Shown here: one piece after another, positions 1 through 7,316 of the stretch
Numbering within the stretch: the stretch's first letter is position 1
Layout of the letters: each line of letters opens with the position of its first letter
Assembly (NCBI GenBank): GCA_026993275.1
Contig: JALWUB010000027.1
Coordinates: 1-9,351, forward strand
Reading direction: 5' to 3'
DNA length: 9,351 nucleotides
Source: Robiginitomaculum sp.
Lineage (GTDB): Bacteria; Pseudomonadota; Alphaproteobacteria; Caulobacterales; Maricaulaceae
Notes under the pieces: model-generated
Database searches by the model: none
What the model saw: only the letters and a program-made list of their open reading frames with translations
What the model was told of the DNA's origin: nothing
Made by a program: the position numbers and the translations under genes

Positions 1-1
1 C

Positions 2-964
2 ATCAACGCCATGGCGTTCACGCCCGAGGCCCGCACCCCGGACCCGGAACGGCTGATGCGCGCCTATCACCAGTCGGCGGCGACACTGAACCTGCTGCGC
101 GCCTTTGCCAGCGGCGGTTATGCGCATCTGGGCAATGTGCACCAGTGGACGCTGGGCTTTGTCAACCGCAGCCCGGCCGGGGCACGCTATCGCCACATCG
201 CCGACAAGATCACCGAGACGCTGGAGTTCATCGACGCCTGCGGCATTACCGCGGAAAGCGCGCCGCAACTGGCGGGCACCAGCTTCTACACCAGCCACGA
301 AGCGCTGCTGCTGGGCTATGAACAGGCCATGACCCGCATCGATTCGACCACGGGCGACTGGTATGACACCTCGGCGCATCTGGTGTGGATCGGCAACCGC
401 ACCCGCGATCTTGACGGTGCTCATGTGGAGTTCTGCCGCGGCATCAAGAACCCCATTGGCATCAAGTGTGGGCCAAACATGGAGCCGGACGAACTGTTGC
501 GGCTGCTCGATGTGCTCAATGGCGCCAACGAGCCCGGCCGCATCATGCTGATCGGCCGTTTCGGCGCCGGCCAGGTGGAACGCCACCTGCCGCCCCTGGT
601 GCGTGCGGTCGAGGGCGAGGGCCGCGCCGTGGTGTGGTCGTGCGACCCCATGCACGGCAATACCCGCAAGACCGCCAATGGTTACAAGACCCGCCCGGTG
701 AGCGCCATTCTTTCAGAAGTGGGCAGTTTCATGGCGGTGCTGCGCGCTGAAAATGCCTGGCCTGGCGGCGTGCATTTCGAGATGACCGGGCGCGATGTCA
801 CCGAGTGCATTGGCGGCGCGCGGCAGATCACCGAGGATGACCTGTCCTCGCGCTATCACACCCATTGCGACCCGCGCCTGAACGGTGAACAGGCGCTGGA
901 GCTGGCGTTTCTGATTGCCGAGCAATTGAAAAGCCATCGCGACGCGGCCCAGGCGGCGCAATAG
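2..964 (+). CDS. Class II 3-deoxy-7-phosphoheptulonate (DAHP) synthase, 5'-truncated by window edge
   Basis: This enzyme condenses phosphoenolpyruvate and erythrose 4-phosphate into DAHP, the first step of the shikimate pathway to aromatic amino acids, in the cytoplasm. The visible 320 codons match the C-terminal part of the class II (plant/mycobacterial AroG-like) family. They show [22 protein letters not shown] near the left edge, GIKCGP with the PEP-contacting Lys (nt 464-466), [14 protein letters not shown] with a metal-ligand His (653-655), [12 protein letters not shown] with a metal-ligand Glu (779-781), and THCDPRLN with a metal-ligand Asp (869-871). The fourth metal ligand, an N-terminal Cys, must lie upstream, since family members have roughly 450 residues. 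The frame is open to the first base, so the ATG at 11 is an internal Met and not the start. The stop is TAG at 962-964. The gene converges on the methyltransferase gene. Family members are variously called aroF, aroG or aroH, so no symbol is given. Confidence 0.95.
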   Translation: MNAMAFTPEARTPDPERLMRAYHQSAATLNLLRAFASGGYAHLGNVHQWTLGFVNRSPAGARYRHIADKITETLEFIDACGITAESAPQLAGTSFYTSHEALLLGYEQAMTRIDSTTGDWYDTSAHLVWIGNRTRDLDGAHVEFCRGIKNPIGIKCGPNMEPDELLRLLDVLNGANEPGRIMLIGRFGAGQVERHLPPLVRAVEGEGRAVVWSCDPMHGNTRKTANGYKTRPVSAILSEVGSFMAVLRAENAWPGGVHFEMTGRDVTECIGGARQITEDDLSSRYHTHCDPRLNGEQALELAFLIAEQLKSHRDAAQAAQ

Positions 965-1115
965 GGCTGGGCCGGGCTGGCGCAACCAGACCCCGCAACG
1001 CGCATCGGAGCGTGGTGCAGTGCTCCAGGGGGCCAAAACGGCTGCGCCCCGGGGAGGGGGACATGCTGTGGGATAGCAACGCAGCCGCCGGGCCACTGGT
1101 CCCGGTGCAGCAGGT
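965..1115. other. Intergenic spacer between convergent genes, no clear terminator
   Basis: This stretch of 151 bases separates the stop codons of the DAHP synthase gene (+) and the methyltransferase gene (-). It contains a weak inverted repeat, GGAGC (1007-1011) and GCTCC (1022-1026), and another, CCGGG (1088-1092) and CCCGG (1101-1105). Neither is followed by a T-run on either strand, so I do not call an intrinsic terminator. No small gene is convincing here. Confidence 0.5.
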
Positions 1116-1952
1116 TCACCGCAACCGGGCAATCATTTGCACCGGGGCGATCAATCCGGCCTTCAGGCCAGCCAGGACATTGGCAATCTTCTGCCGCGCA
1201 TCTTCACCCATGACCAGTTGAATGCCCGGGCCGGGCGCGGCGCCGGACGCCTGGCGCTGTTTGATCCGTGCAAAAAATTCAAGAGCCTGGGACTGGCGGT
1301 TTTCAACGGCCGTCACCTCAAACCCTGCCGCGTCCAGCAGGCGCCGGGTCTGCCCGGGTGTATGCAGGAAACTGGTGCCCGCATGGCTGGCCCAGGGCAT
1401 GGGCCATCCAAGGGCGCCGTCTTTCAGGCGCATGACATCATACAGGGCACAGGTTCCGCCGGGTTTCAGCACCCGCGCAATGGCCTGATAGAGCCCGGCC
1501 CTGTTTTCAATATTCATGGCGGCATGCAAGGAGATCACCGCATCGAAGGATTGCGGCTTGAAGGGCATGTCCAGGGCATCGGCGCACACAAACCGCGTCC
1601 GCTCCGACAGGCCGCAACGGGCGCTCAGGGTCCTGGCGGCCTCGATGTATTCCGGTGTCAGGTCAATGCCGGTCACGTGGCAGCCAAAATGCCCGGCCAG
1701 GGCCCGGGCGGCACCGCCAATGCCGCAGCCAACGTCCAGCACCTGCGCGTTTCCGGAGATGCCTGCTGATTCAATCAGATGCAAGGTGGCCGCCCGGCCG
1801 CCAATGTGAAACTCGTCAACACTGGCCAGTTGATCTGCCGTCACGCTGTCCGGGTCCATCCCGGCGGCCCGAAAGGCCGCATCCAGGCGCTCAAGCAGGC
1901 CATCTTGCTGGTAATGGCTGATGATCTCGGTCTGGTCTTTACGCATGGTCAT
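1116..1952 (-). CDS. Class I SAM-dependent methyltransferase
   Basis: This is a 278-residue soluble enzyme predicted to transfer a methyl group from S-adenosylmethionine to a small molecule; the substrate cannot be read from the sequence. Motif I, VLDVGCGIGG, lies at residues 71-80, followed by the acidic end of beta-2 in GIDLTPEYIEAA, then CADALDMPF and VLKPGG (post-motif III). The stretch VDEFHIGGRAATLHL (45-59) resembles the D-x-F-H-x-GG-x-x-AT segment just before the Rossmann core in sarcosine/dimethylglycine-type and related small-molecule methyltransferases. The start is the ATG at 1950-1952, whose ATGA overlaps the stop of the MAPEG gene and implies translational coupling. The frame stays open upstream but only inside that neighbour's coding sequence. 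It is the second gene of a two-gene unit probably controlled by the divergent HxlR regulator. The fold is clear; the substrate is unknown. Confidence 0.88.
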   Translation of the reverse strand: MTMRKDQTEIISHYQQDGLLERLDAAFRAAGMDPDSVTADQLASVDEFHIGGRAATLHLIESAGISGNAQVLDVGCGIGGAARALAGHFGCHVTGIDLTPEYIEAARTLSARCGLSERTRFVCADALDMPFKPQSFDAVISLHAAMNIENRAGLYQAIARVLKPGGTCALYDVMRLKDGALGWPMPWASHAGTSFLHTPGQTRRLLDAAGFEVTAVENRQSQALEFFARIKQRQASGAAPGPGIQLVMGEDARQKIANVLAGLKAGLIAPVQMIARLR

Positions 1953-2356
1953 GCCTGATAAGCTGCCAGAACATGCCAGGCCATGGCCAGGGTGGCATAG
2001 AGCCCGACAAAATAGGAAACGGTGCGCAAAATGGGCGTTTTGAAAATGGTGACCGGCCAATGCAGCAGCCGCGCCCAGAAATAGACCGCCGCCAGCATGG
2101 CCGTGTAATCATCGTGCGCGCCGCTGACGACCGCCGCCATGGCAACCGGGGCAAACAGGGCAAGATTTTCAAACGAGTTCATATGGGCCCGGTATGCCCG
2201 GTGCGCCCAGGCCTGGTCAAACGGATCATCCCCGGGCAGGGGATTGAGAAAAACCTGGGCCAGGCCGATTTTGCCAATGCGAAACACGGCATAGGGCACG
2301 ACCTGAACAGCGCTGAGAAACACCACCAGCATCAACCAATAGATTTCCCTGGCCAT
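1949..2356 (-). CDS. MAPEG-family integral membrane protein
   Basis: This is a 135-residue protein with four hydrophobic segments, at about residues 5-27, 66-83, 86-104 and 113-133. The segment AHRAYRAHMNSFENLALFAP (51-70) carries the R-x-x-x-N-x-x-E-N signature of MAPEG proteins, which include microsomal glutathione S-transferases, eicosanoid enzymes and many uncharacterised bacterial members. Size and topology fit the family. Bacterial members of this short type have no proven reaction; a role in glutathione-linked detoxification or lipid handling is only a possibility. The ATG at 2354-2356 is chosen because an AGGAAGG ribosome site (minus strand, 2366-2372) sits 9 bases upstream. The frame is open further upstream to 2497, but that would run through the operator region and into the HxlR start. 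The gene overlaps the following methyltransferase by 4 bases. Confidence 0.88.
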   Translation of the reverse strand: MAREIYWLMLVVFLSAVQVVPYAVFRIGKIGLAQVFLNPLPGDDPFDQAWAHRAYRAHMNSFENLALFAPVAMAAVVSGAHDDYTAMLAAVYFWARLLHWPVTIFKTPILRTVSYFVGLYATLAMAWHVLAAYQA

Positions 2357-2365
2357 GAGAACACC

Positions 2366-2372
2366 CCTTCCT
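2366..2372 (-). promoter_or_regulatory. Ribosome binding site of the MAPEG gene
   Basis: On the minus strand this reads AGGAAGG, 9 bases before the ATG at 2356. It is one of the clearest Shine-Dalgarno sites in the window and decides the start against the longer open frame. Confidence 0.7.
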
Positions 2373-2412
2373 GTTGACGGCTTGCCAATCTGCCGGATTT
2401 CAACTATGATGA

Positions 2413-2425
2413 TTGCAAATTGCAA
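2413..2425. promoter_or_regulatory. Putative HxlR operator, copy 1
   Basis: This 13-base dyad, TTGCAAATTGCAA, has half-sites TTGCA and TGCAA around a 3-base centre. It differs from copy 2 (2452-2464) at a single centre base, and the flanking A and G are also shared. Start-to-start distance is 39 bases. It overlaps the likely -35 of the HxlR gene and lies 56 bases upstream of the MAPEG start. Dimeric winged-helix regulators of the HxlR family commonly bind such short dyads in their own divergent spacers. That this regulator binds here is inference from position and repetition. Confidence 0.65.
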
Positions 2426-2446
2426 GTGATGTCCGGACCCTAATAA
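2420..2446 (+). promoter_or_regulatory. Possible sigma-70 type promoter of the HxlR gene
   Basis: TTGCAA (2420-2425) may serve as -35 and TAATAA (2441-2446) as -10, with a short 15-base spacer; shifting the -10 to ATAAAT (2443-2448) gives 17 bases. The candidate lies between and partly within the two dyads, as expected for a regulated promoter. It is weakly supported because the spacing and boxes are only approximate. Confidence 0.35.
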
Positions 2447-2451
2447 ATCAA

Positions 2452-2464
2452 TTGCAAAATGCAA
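2452..2464. promoter_or_regulatory. Putative HxlR operator, copy 2
   Basis: This is the second dyad, TTGCAAAATGCAA, with the same half-sites TTGCA and TGCAA as copy 1. It sits just downstream of the A/T-rich -10 candidate and 25 bases before the HxlR ATG. Occupancy would be expected to cover the transcription start of the regulator, which fits autoregulation. Confidence 0.65.
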
Positions 2465-2489
2465 GCAAAAAATACAGTGCCGGAGTTTG

Positions 2490-2921
2490 ATGGCCAAAGC
2501 GAAGCGAAATACCGGCTGCCCGATCGCCTACAGCCTGGATGTGATCGGTGACAAATGGAGCCTGATCATCATCCGCGACATGCTGATGCGCGGCAAGGAC
2601 ACCTATGGCGAATTTCTCGCTGCCGAAGAAGGCATTGCCACCAACATCCTTTCCGACCGGCTGCGGCATTTGTGCGCGGAAGGCATTATCGAAAAGCGGC
2701 GGGACCCGGACAACAAAAAGCGGATCCTGTATTCGCTGACCGAAAAGGGGCTGGATCTCGCGCCCCTGATACTGGACATGGTTGTCTGGAGCTATCATCA
2801 TGATGCCAACACCAGGGCGTCCAGGGCCATGGTCGAGCGCATCGAGAATGACAGGGCCGGTCTGCTGAAAGAATTGCGGCAAAAAGGCCGGGCCCGGGCA
2901 AGCCAGCCCAGGCGCTCTTGA
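2490..2921 (+). CDS. HxlR-family winged-helix transcriptional regulator
   Basis: This 143-residue DNA-binding protein belongs to the HxlR group (MarR-like fold; B. subtilis HxlR, YodB and HypR are relatives). The N-terminus CPIAYSLDVIGDKWSLIIIRD (10-30) is the family hallmark. The helix-turn-helix spans about 37-62, with the recognition helix in ATNILSDRLRHL, followed by the wing DPDNKKRILYSLTEKG (72-87). Cys10 occupies the conserved N-terminal position used for redox or electrophile sensing in YodB and HypR; Cys62 is a second cysteine. ATG 2490 is preferred; an adjoining TTG at 2487 is in frame, and GGAG (2482-2485) lies close upstream. The gene is divergent from the MAPEG-methyltransferase pair and separated from it by two dyads, so it probably controls both itself and that pair. 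Its stop is one base from the stop of the convergent DUF885 gene. Confidence 0.93.
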   Translation: MAKAKRNTGCPIAYSLDVIGDKWSLIIIRDMLMRGKDTYGEFLAAEEGIATNILSDRLRHLCAEGIIEKRRDPDNKKRILYSLTEKGLDLAPLILDMVVWSYHHDANTRASRAMVERIENDRAGLLKELRQKGRARASQPRRS

Positions 2922-2922
2922 G

Positions 2923-4707
2923 TCATTCCGCCGGAAGCGCCGCGGCCTTTTGCTGCGCCGCAATCCAGCGGTCGATCTTGTCTTCCAGCATGGCCATGGT
3001 GACGGCGCCATCGCCGAGCACTGCGTCGTGAAAGGCGCGCAGGTCGAAATCCTCGCCCAGCGCCGCTTCGGCCTTGCGGCGCAGGCGCACAATGGTCAGT
3101 TCGCCGATCTTGTAGCCCAGCGCCTGGCCGGACCAGGAGATATAGCGGTCCGTCTCGGTCTCGATATTGTGCAGGGACAGGGCGGAATTGTCCTTCAGGC
3201 ATTGCATGGCGCGTTCGCGGCTCCACCCCATCGCATGAATGCCGGTGTCCATGACCAGGCGGCAGGCGCGCCACATTGCGTAGGTCAGGCGGCCAAATTC
3301 CTCGTATGGCGTGGTGTAGAGGCCCATCTCTTCGCCCAGCTTTTCCGCATAGAGCGCCCAGCCTTCGCCAAAGGCGGTCAGGTACAGCTCTTTGCGAAAC
3401 TCCGGCACGTCCTGCAACTCCTGCGCCAGCGCCACCTGCAAATGATGGCCGGGCACGGCCTCGTGCAGGGTCAGGGCGGGCAGCTCGTAAAGCGGGCGCT
3501 GGTCCAGCGCCCAGGTGTTGACCATATAGCCGCCGGCGCGGTGGGCGCGGGCATCGCCGGGCCAGTAACGCGCCGTGGTGTAATGCGGCGCAATCGCCGC
3601 GGGCACCGGATAGACCCCATAGGGCAGGCGCGGCAGGCGGCCAAAGAATTGCGGCAATTTGCCATCGGCGCTCTTGGCGATCCAGGCGGCATGGCGCAGC
3701 AAGTCGTCCGGTGTCCTGGCGTAAAACCGCGGATCGGTGCGCAGAAAATGCAGGAATTGCGCAAAATTGCCGTCAAAGCCGGTCTTCTTGATGACCGCTT
3801 CCATTTGCGCCCGGATACGTTTGACTTCCGCCAGGCCAAGCTGGTGCACCTGCAGTGGCGTCATGTTCGTGGTGGTGTAGCGGCGCACCAGGGCGGCATA
3901 CCAGGCCTTGCCGTCCGGCACGGCGGAAAGGCCGATGCTGGTGCGCGCCGCCGGGCGGTATTCGTTTTGCAGAAAATCCAGCAGCTTTTCATAGGCCGGG
4001 CGCACCTTTTCGCGCACGGTTCTGGCCAGCTCTTGCTCCAGCCTGGCACGCTGCTGTGGCGGCAGGGAAGCGGGCAGGGCCGCAAGCGGCGCGGCGAAGT
4101 CCTGGGCAAAATCGGGATTGTCCAGCGTGGCCTTCAGGGTGGCGATGATGTCATCGGCAATCCGCCGGGGCTGGGTAATGCCCTCGCTCATGCCAGTGCG
4201 CAGATTGGCCTGCTGCTGGGAGAAATAGCCTGGCAAGGCGGCGAGGCGGGCAATCCATGCTTCGGCCTCGGCAACGCTGCCGGCACGGCTGGCGCGGGCC
4301 AGATAGGCCGGCTCCGTATGAAAGCCCGAATCATTGGTAAACGGCAGCGCCGCCTCGTCAAAGCGCGCGCTGAGGGCGCGGTCTTGCAGCACGAAGTCCA
4401 GCAGGCCAGCATTGACGGCCCGGGCGTGATCGAGCGCTTGCCGGTCAATCGCCGCCAGGCGCTCGGCAAAGCGGGCATTGGCCCTGGCGCGCCGCGCCCG
4501 CGCCGCGGGGCTGACATCGGGCCAGCGCGCCAGCGCCGCGAGATCGCCCATCCGCCCGGCCAGCAGCGGGTCCTCGCGCAGGTCGAAGGCACGCACATCC
4601 TCGATCAGGCGGTCAAGCTGCGCGGCAGCATCTTTCGTGTGCTGTTGCGCCCGCGCCGGGAGGGCAAGCAGGGCAAGGGCGGCGAGCAGCAGCATCAGTC
4701 TGGCCAT
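2923..4707 (-). CDS. Exported DUF885-family protein, putative metallohydrolase/peptidase
   Basis: This is a 594-residue protein. MARLMLLLAALALLALPARA at the N-terminus is a classical signal peptide with probable cleavage after ARA, and no lipobox cysteine is seen, so a periplasmic location is expected. The DUF885 signature HEAVPGHHLQ lies at residues 415-424, followed by FGEGWALYAEKLGEEMG (446-462), whose EGWALY glutamate is a plausible further metal ligand. DUF885 proteins are placed with zinc metallopeptidase-like folds, but their substrates are largely unknown; peptide or ester hydrolysis is inference. The length is typical for the family and looks intact. The ATG at 4707 is chosen because GGAG (minus strand, 4715-4718) sits 7 bases upstream and the signal peptide starts cleanly; an ATG at 4734 lacks such a site. 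It follows the TonB-dependent receptor by 74 bases with no T-run terminator between, so it is probably the last gene of the fecI-fecR-receptor unit. Confidence 0.9.
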   Translation of the reverse strand: MARLMLLLAALALLALPARAQQHTKDAAAQLDRLIEDVRAFDLREDPLLAGRMGDLAALARWPDVSPAARARRARANARFAERLAAIDRQALDHARAVNAGLLDFVLQDRALSARFDEAALPFTNDSGFHTEPAYLARASRAGSVAEAEAWIARLAALPGYFSQQQANLRTGMSEGITQPRRIADDIIATLKATLDNPDFAQDFAAPLAALPASLPPQQRARLEQELARTVREKVRPAYEKLLDFLQNEYRPAARTSIGLSAVPDGKAWYAALVRRYTTTNMTPLQVHQLGLAEVKRIRAQMEAVIKKTGFDGNFAQFLHFLRTDPRFYARTPDDLLRHAAWIAKSADGKLPQFFGRLPRLPYGVYPVPAAIAPHYTTARYWPGDARAHRAGGYMVNTWALDQRPLYELPALTLHEAVPGHHLQVALAQELQDVPEFRKELYLTAFGEGWALYAEKLGEEMGLYTTPYEEFGRLTYAMWRACRLVMDTGIHAMGWSRERAMQCLKDNSALSLHNIETETDRYISWSGQALGYKIGELTIVRLRRKAEAALGEDFDLRAFHDAVLGDGAVTMAMLEDKIDRWIAAQQKAAALPAE

Positions 4708-4714
4708 AAGCGGG

Positions 4715-4718
4715 CTCC
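4715..4718 (-). promoter_or_regulatory. Ribosome binding site deciding the DUF885 start
   Basis: GGAG on the minus strand lies 7 bases before the ATG at 4707. The alternative ATG at 4734 has no comparable site. A 6-base inverted repeat (GCAGCA 4720-4725, TGCTGC 4734-4739) lies directly upstream. Confidence 0.55.
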
Positions 4719-4781
4719 GGCAGCACGAAAACATGCTGCAGCCTATCGCGGCTGCGTCCGCGCCGCAATTTTCGAAAAAAG

Positions 4782-7316
4782 TCAGAAATGCCGCTTCAGG
4801 GTGATGCCAACGGTCCGAGGCACGGGCGGCGTGGTGTGCAGGTTCTGGCGGAAGCTGAACGGATTGCCGAAGGCAAAGGTGTTTTCCTTGTCGTTCATGA
4901 TGTTGTTGACAAACACCGCGCCCTGCCAGCGCCCCGGCGCCTCCAGCGCCAGCCGCGCATTGAGCAGATTGCTGCGCTCGGCCAGGCGGTTGTCGGCGCT
5001 GGAAAAGGTCAGATTGGCCTTTCCCGAATAGGTGTAGTCAGCATCAAAAATCCAGCTCTTGCCATCCCAGGCGGGCCAGCGGTACTGGACCGCCGCGCCC
5101 CCGGACAGTTTGGGAATGCTGGGCAGCTGGCCATTGGGCTTGGCGCCAAAGAACGGATTGGCCAGGGTCAGGTCATCATCATTGAAGGACAGATTGGCCT
5201 CAACGCTCAGGCGCGCCGTCGGCGCATAGTGCATGGTGAACTCAAGACCCTTGTTCTGGGCATTGCCGGCATTGAGGATGAAGGTGAAGCCGTCGGGCAG
5301 GATCTGTTCGGACTGGATCCCGATCCATTTGAGGGTGAAGGCCGCCAGGGTGATGTGCAGGCGCTGATCGAGCAGGGTGAACTTGCCGCCTGCTTCATAC
5401 ATGGTCAGCTTGTCCGGATCGAAGGTCTGGTCGGTGCCGTTCGTCTCTTCGACCTCGCCCGGCTCTTCCATGTCTTCGGCTTCCAGAAGGGCACTGTCCG
5501 GACTGTTCAGATTGATGCCGCCCGGGCGGAACCCCTGGCTGACCTGGCCATAGAGCAGAACGTGCTCGCTGGCCTGATAGCTGAGCACCGCCTTGGGCGT
5601 GAAGCGCGAACTGCGGCTGACGCCGGTGCGCATCACCGGCGCGGTGCCCAGGGCGCCGTCAATGGTGCTGCGGCTTTGTTCGTTTGAGCGGTACCAGCGC
5701 AGGCCGCCGGTGATATCGAGGCGGGGCAGCACATGCAGCGTGCTCTCGCCGAACAGGGCAATTTCATGGGTGCGCTCGCGGCGCTTTTCCGAAAAGGCCG
5801 TATCGCCGCTGATGGCGCTGCCAGGCAGGGCAGAGGCCGAGCCGGGAATGATCAGGCTGGAGGTGTAGGTCTCGCGGCGGCGCGAGAAGAAGGCGCCCAG
5901 CAGCCAGTCAAGCCGGCCGCCATTGCGCGACACCAGGCGGGTTTCATTGGTGATCATGTCGATGACGCGGTCAATCTCGAACGGGCTGGGCGCGACCGGC
6001 AGGCCGGTCAGTTTCGGCACGCCCTTGGAGGCATCGATGGTGTCGCCGATGCTGCGGTGCACCAGCGCGGTCGAGGACACGATATCGCCCCAGCCAAACA
6101 TGCCCTTGATGTCCGCATGGGGGTTGACGAAATCGTCCTCATGCGGCTCGCGGACCAGATTGGCGCGCTTGTATGGCCCCAGGGATTCCAGGAAATACTG
6201 GGTGTCGTCGCTGATCACGTCCTGAAAGTTCAGGCCGGCATGGATTTCCCAGTTTTCACGCACATCCAGCAGCATTCTGGCGCGCACGCCGAACACGTCG
6301 GTGGTGTTGACATTGTTCAGGCCCAGATTGACGTCATCGATATAGCCGCCATTGTGGTCCAGATAGCCGGTGACGCGCAGCGCCATGCGGTCGCGCACCA
6401 GCGGCATGTTGACGGTGGCGCTCAGGCGGGTATTGGCGCCGCCGGATTTGGTCAGCGAGGCGCCGGCCTTGAGGTCGGCCGTATAATTCTGAAGGTCCGG
6501 CTTGTTGGTGATCACCCGGTAGAGGCCGCCCAGGGCGCCTGAGCCATACAGCGTGCCCTGGGGGCCGCGCAGCACCTCCACATGATCCACGTCATCCAGT
6601 TGCAGATAGGGGTCCGGCTCATTGTAGTTCAGCCGCACATTGTCGAGATAGGCGCCAATGGTGGCCTGCTGGCGGCCGGTAAAGCTGCCGTCCGAAATGC
6701 CGCGAATGAAGATCTTGTTGCGGCTGGGACCGAGATTGGTCGAGGTCATGCCCGCCACATGCTGCGCCAGCGCATTGGTGTCGGTGATTTGCAGCGCATC
6801 CAGCCGCGGGCCGTTGACCACGCTCAGGCTCATGGGCAGGCGCTTGGCAATGGCGGCGCGCTTGGTGGCGCGCACGATGATGGTATCCGGCAGGAGATCG
6901 TCGCTGGCCGATGCCAGTTGCACGCCTTGCCGGATGGTCTTGTGCGGCGCCGGCTTGCGCGGCGCCACGACGATGCGGTAGGCGCCGGGACCGGCCTTTT
7001 GCCAGCCATAGCCGCTGCCAGCGAGCACCGCATCAAGCGCCTCGTCCAGCGTGTAAATGCCGAGGATGGGCGCGCGCCGGGCCTTGCCCAGATCGAGCCC
7101 GGAAAAGTCCAGGGATATGCGGGTTTGCCGCGCCAGCCGGGTCAGCGCCTTTTCCAGGCTGAGGCTGGGCAGGTCGATGATATAGGTCCGCTCCGGCGCG
7201 GCCCGGGCGGCGGTTGGCGGCAGGGACAGGACCAGCCCCAGGGCGGCGCACAGAAGAGCCGTCCATCGTGCGGCATGGCCGCAGGCAGCAGAGGCGGGAT
7301 GGATCTCGCGTGTCAT
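4782..7316 (-). CDS. TonB-dependent outer-membrane receptor with N-terminal STN signalling domain (FecA-type transducer)
   Basis: This 844-residue outer-membrane transporter should bind an extracellular ligand, import it with TonB energy and signal through FecR. An N-terminal signal peptide ends near TAARA (36-40). The secretin/TonB short N-terminal domain follows (about 43-117; YIIDLPSLSLEKALTRLARQT, then LDEALDAVLAGSGYGW, then YRIVV). A TonB-box-like DTIIVRATKR lies at 144-153. The plug contains the hallmark VEVLRGPQGTLYGSGALGGLYRVITNKP (247-273). The rest is the 22-strand barrel, including GFRPGGIN and the C-terminal strand ending in Phe (KRHF), needed for outer-membrane assembly. A strongly acidic insertion (nt about 5445-5486) follows GFRPGGIN in a likely surface loop. 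The start at 7316 is inferred from the signal peptide and a weak GGA site; the frame is open to 7406 but there overlaps fecR. The ligand is unknown and need not be a siderophore. Confidence 0.93.
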   Translation of the reverse strand: MTREIHPASAACGHAARWTALLCAALGLVLSLPPTAARAAPERTYIIDLPSLSLEKALTRLARQTRISLDFSGLDLGKARRAPILGIYTLDEALDAVLAGSGYGWQKAGPGAYRIVVAPRKPAPHKTIRQGVQLASASDDLLPDTIIVRATKRAAIAKRLPMSLSVVNGPRLDALQITDTNALAQHVAGMTSTNLGPSRNKIFIRGISDGSFTGRQQATIGAYLDNVRLNYNEPDPYLQLDDVDHVEVLRGPQGTLYGSGALGGLYRVITNKPDLQNYTADLKAGASLTKSGGANTRLSATVNMPLVRDRMALRVTGYLDHNGGYIDDVNLGLNNVNTTDVFGVRARMLLDVRENWEIHAGLNFQDVISDDTQYFLESLGPYKRANLVREPHEDDFVNPHADIKGMFGWGDIVSSTALVHRSIGDTIDASKGVPKLTGLPVAPSPFEIDRVIDMITNETRLVSRNGGRLDWLLGAFFSRRRETYTSSLIIPGSASALPGSAISGDTAFSEKRRERTHEIALFGESTLHVLPRLDITGGLRWYRSNEQSRSTIDGALGTAPVMRTGVSRSSRFTPKAVLSYQASEHVLLYGQVSQGFRPGGINLNSPDSALLEAEDMEEPGEVEETNGTDQTFDPDKLTMYEAGGKFTLLDQRLHITLAAFTLKWIGIQSEQILPDGFTFILNAGNAQNKGLEFTMHYAPTARLSVEANLSFNDDDLTLANPFFGAKPNGQLPSIPKLSGGAAVQYRWPAWDGKSWIFDADYTYSGKANLTFSSADNRLAERSNLLNARLALEAPGRWQGAVFVNNIMNDKENTFAFGNPFSFRQNLHTTPPVPRTVGITLKRHF

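Noticed and set aside
1007..1026. Inverted repeat GGAGC/GCTCC considered as terminator after the DAHP synthase gene
   Set aside because: The stem is five bases with a ten-base loop and no T-run follows on either strand.
1137..1769. Open frame (+) antisense to the methyltransferase gene
   Set aside because: The minus strand encodes a clear SAM-binding fold. The antisense product is a low-complexity shadow.
2886..2899. GC-rich palindrome CCGGGCCCGG near the end of the HxlR gene
   Set aside because: It lies inside coding sequence and short all-GC palindromes are common in GC-rich DNA.
4748..4778. GCGGC/GCCGC repeat and TTTTCGAAAA palindrome considered as a terminator between receptor and DUF885 genes
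   Set aside because: On the transcribed (minus) strand the T-rich stretch comes before the stem, not after it, so it does not have intrinsic terminator layout.
4708..4781. Possible lasso-peptide or other small precursor gene near the receptor and DUF885 genes
   Set aside because: The gap is too short and has no credible small open frame. No precursor, cyclase or protease gene of a lasso pathway is in the window.
2950..5031. Very long open frame (693 codons, +) antisense to the DUF885 gene and the end of the receptor gene
   Set aside because: It spans the junction of two well-recognised minus-strand genes and translates to a Gly/Arg/Gln/His-rich product with no domain. Long antisense frames are expected opposite GC-rich codon use.
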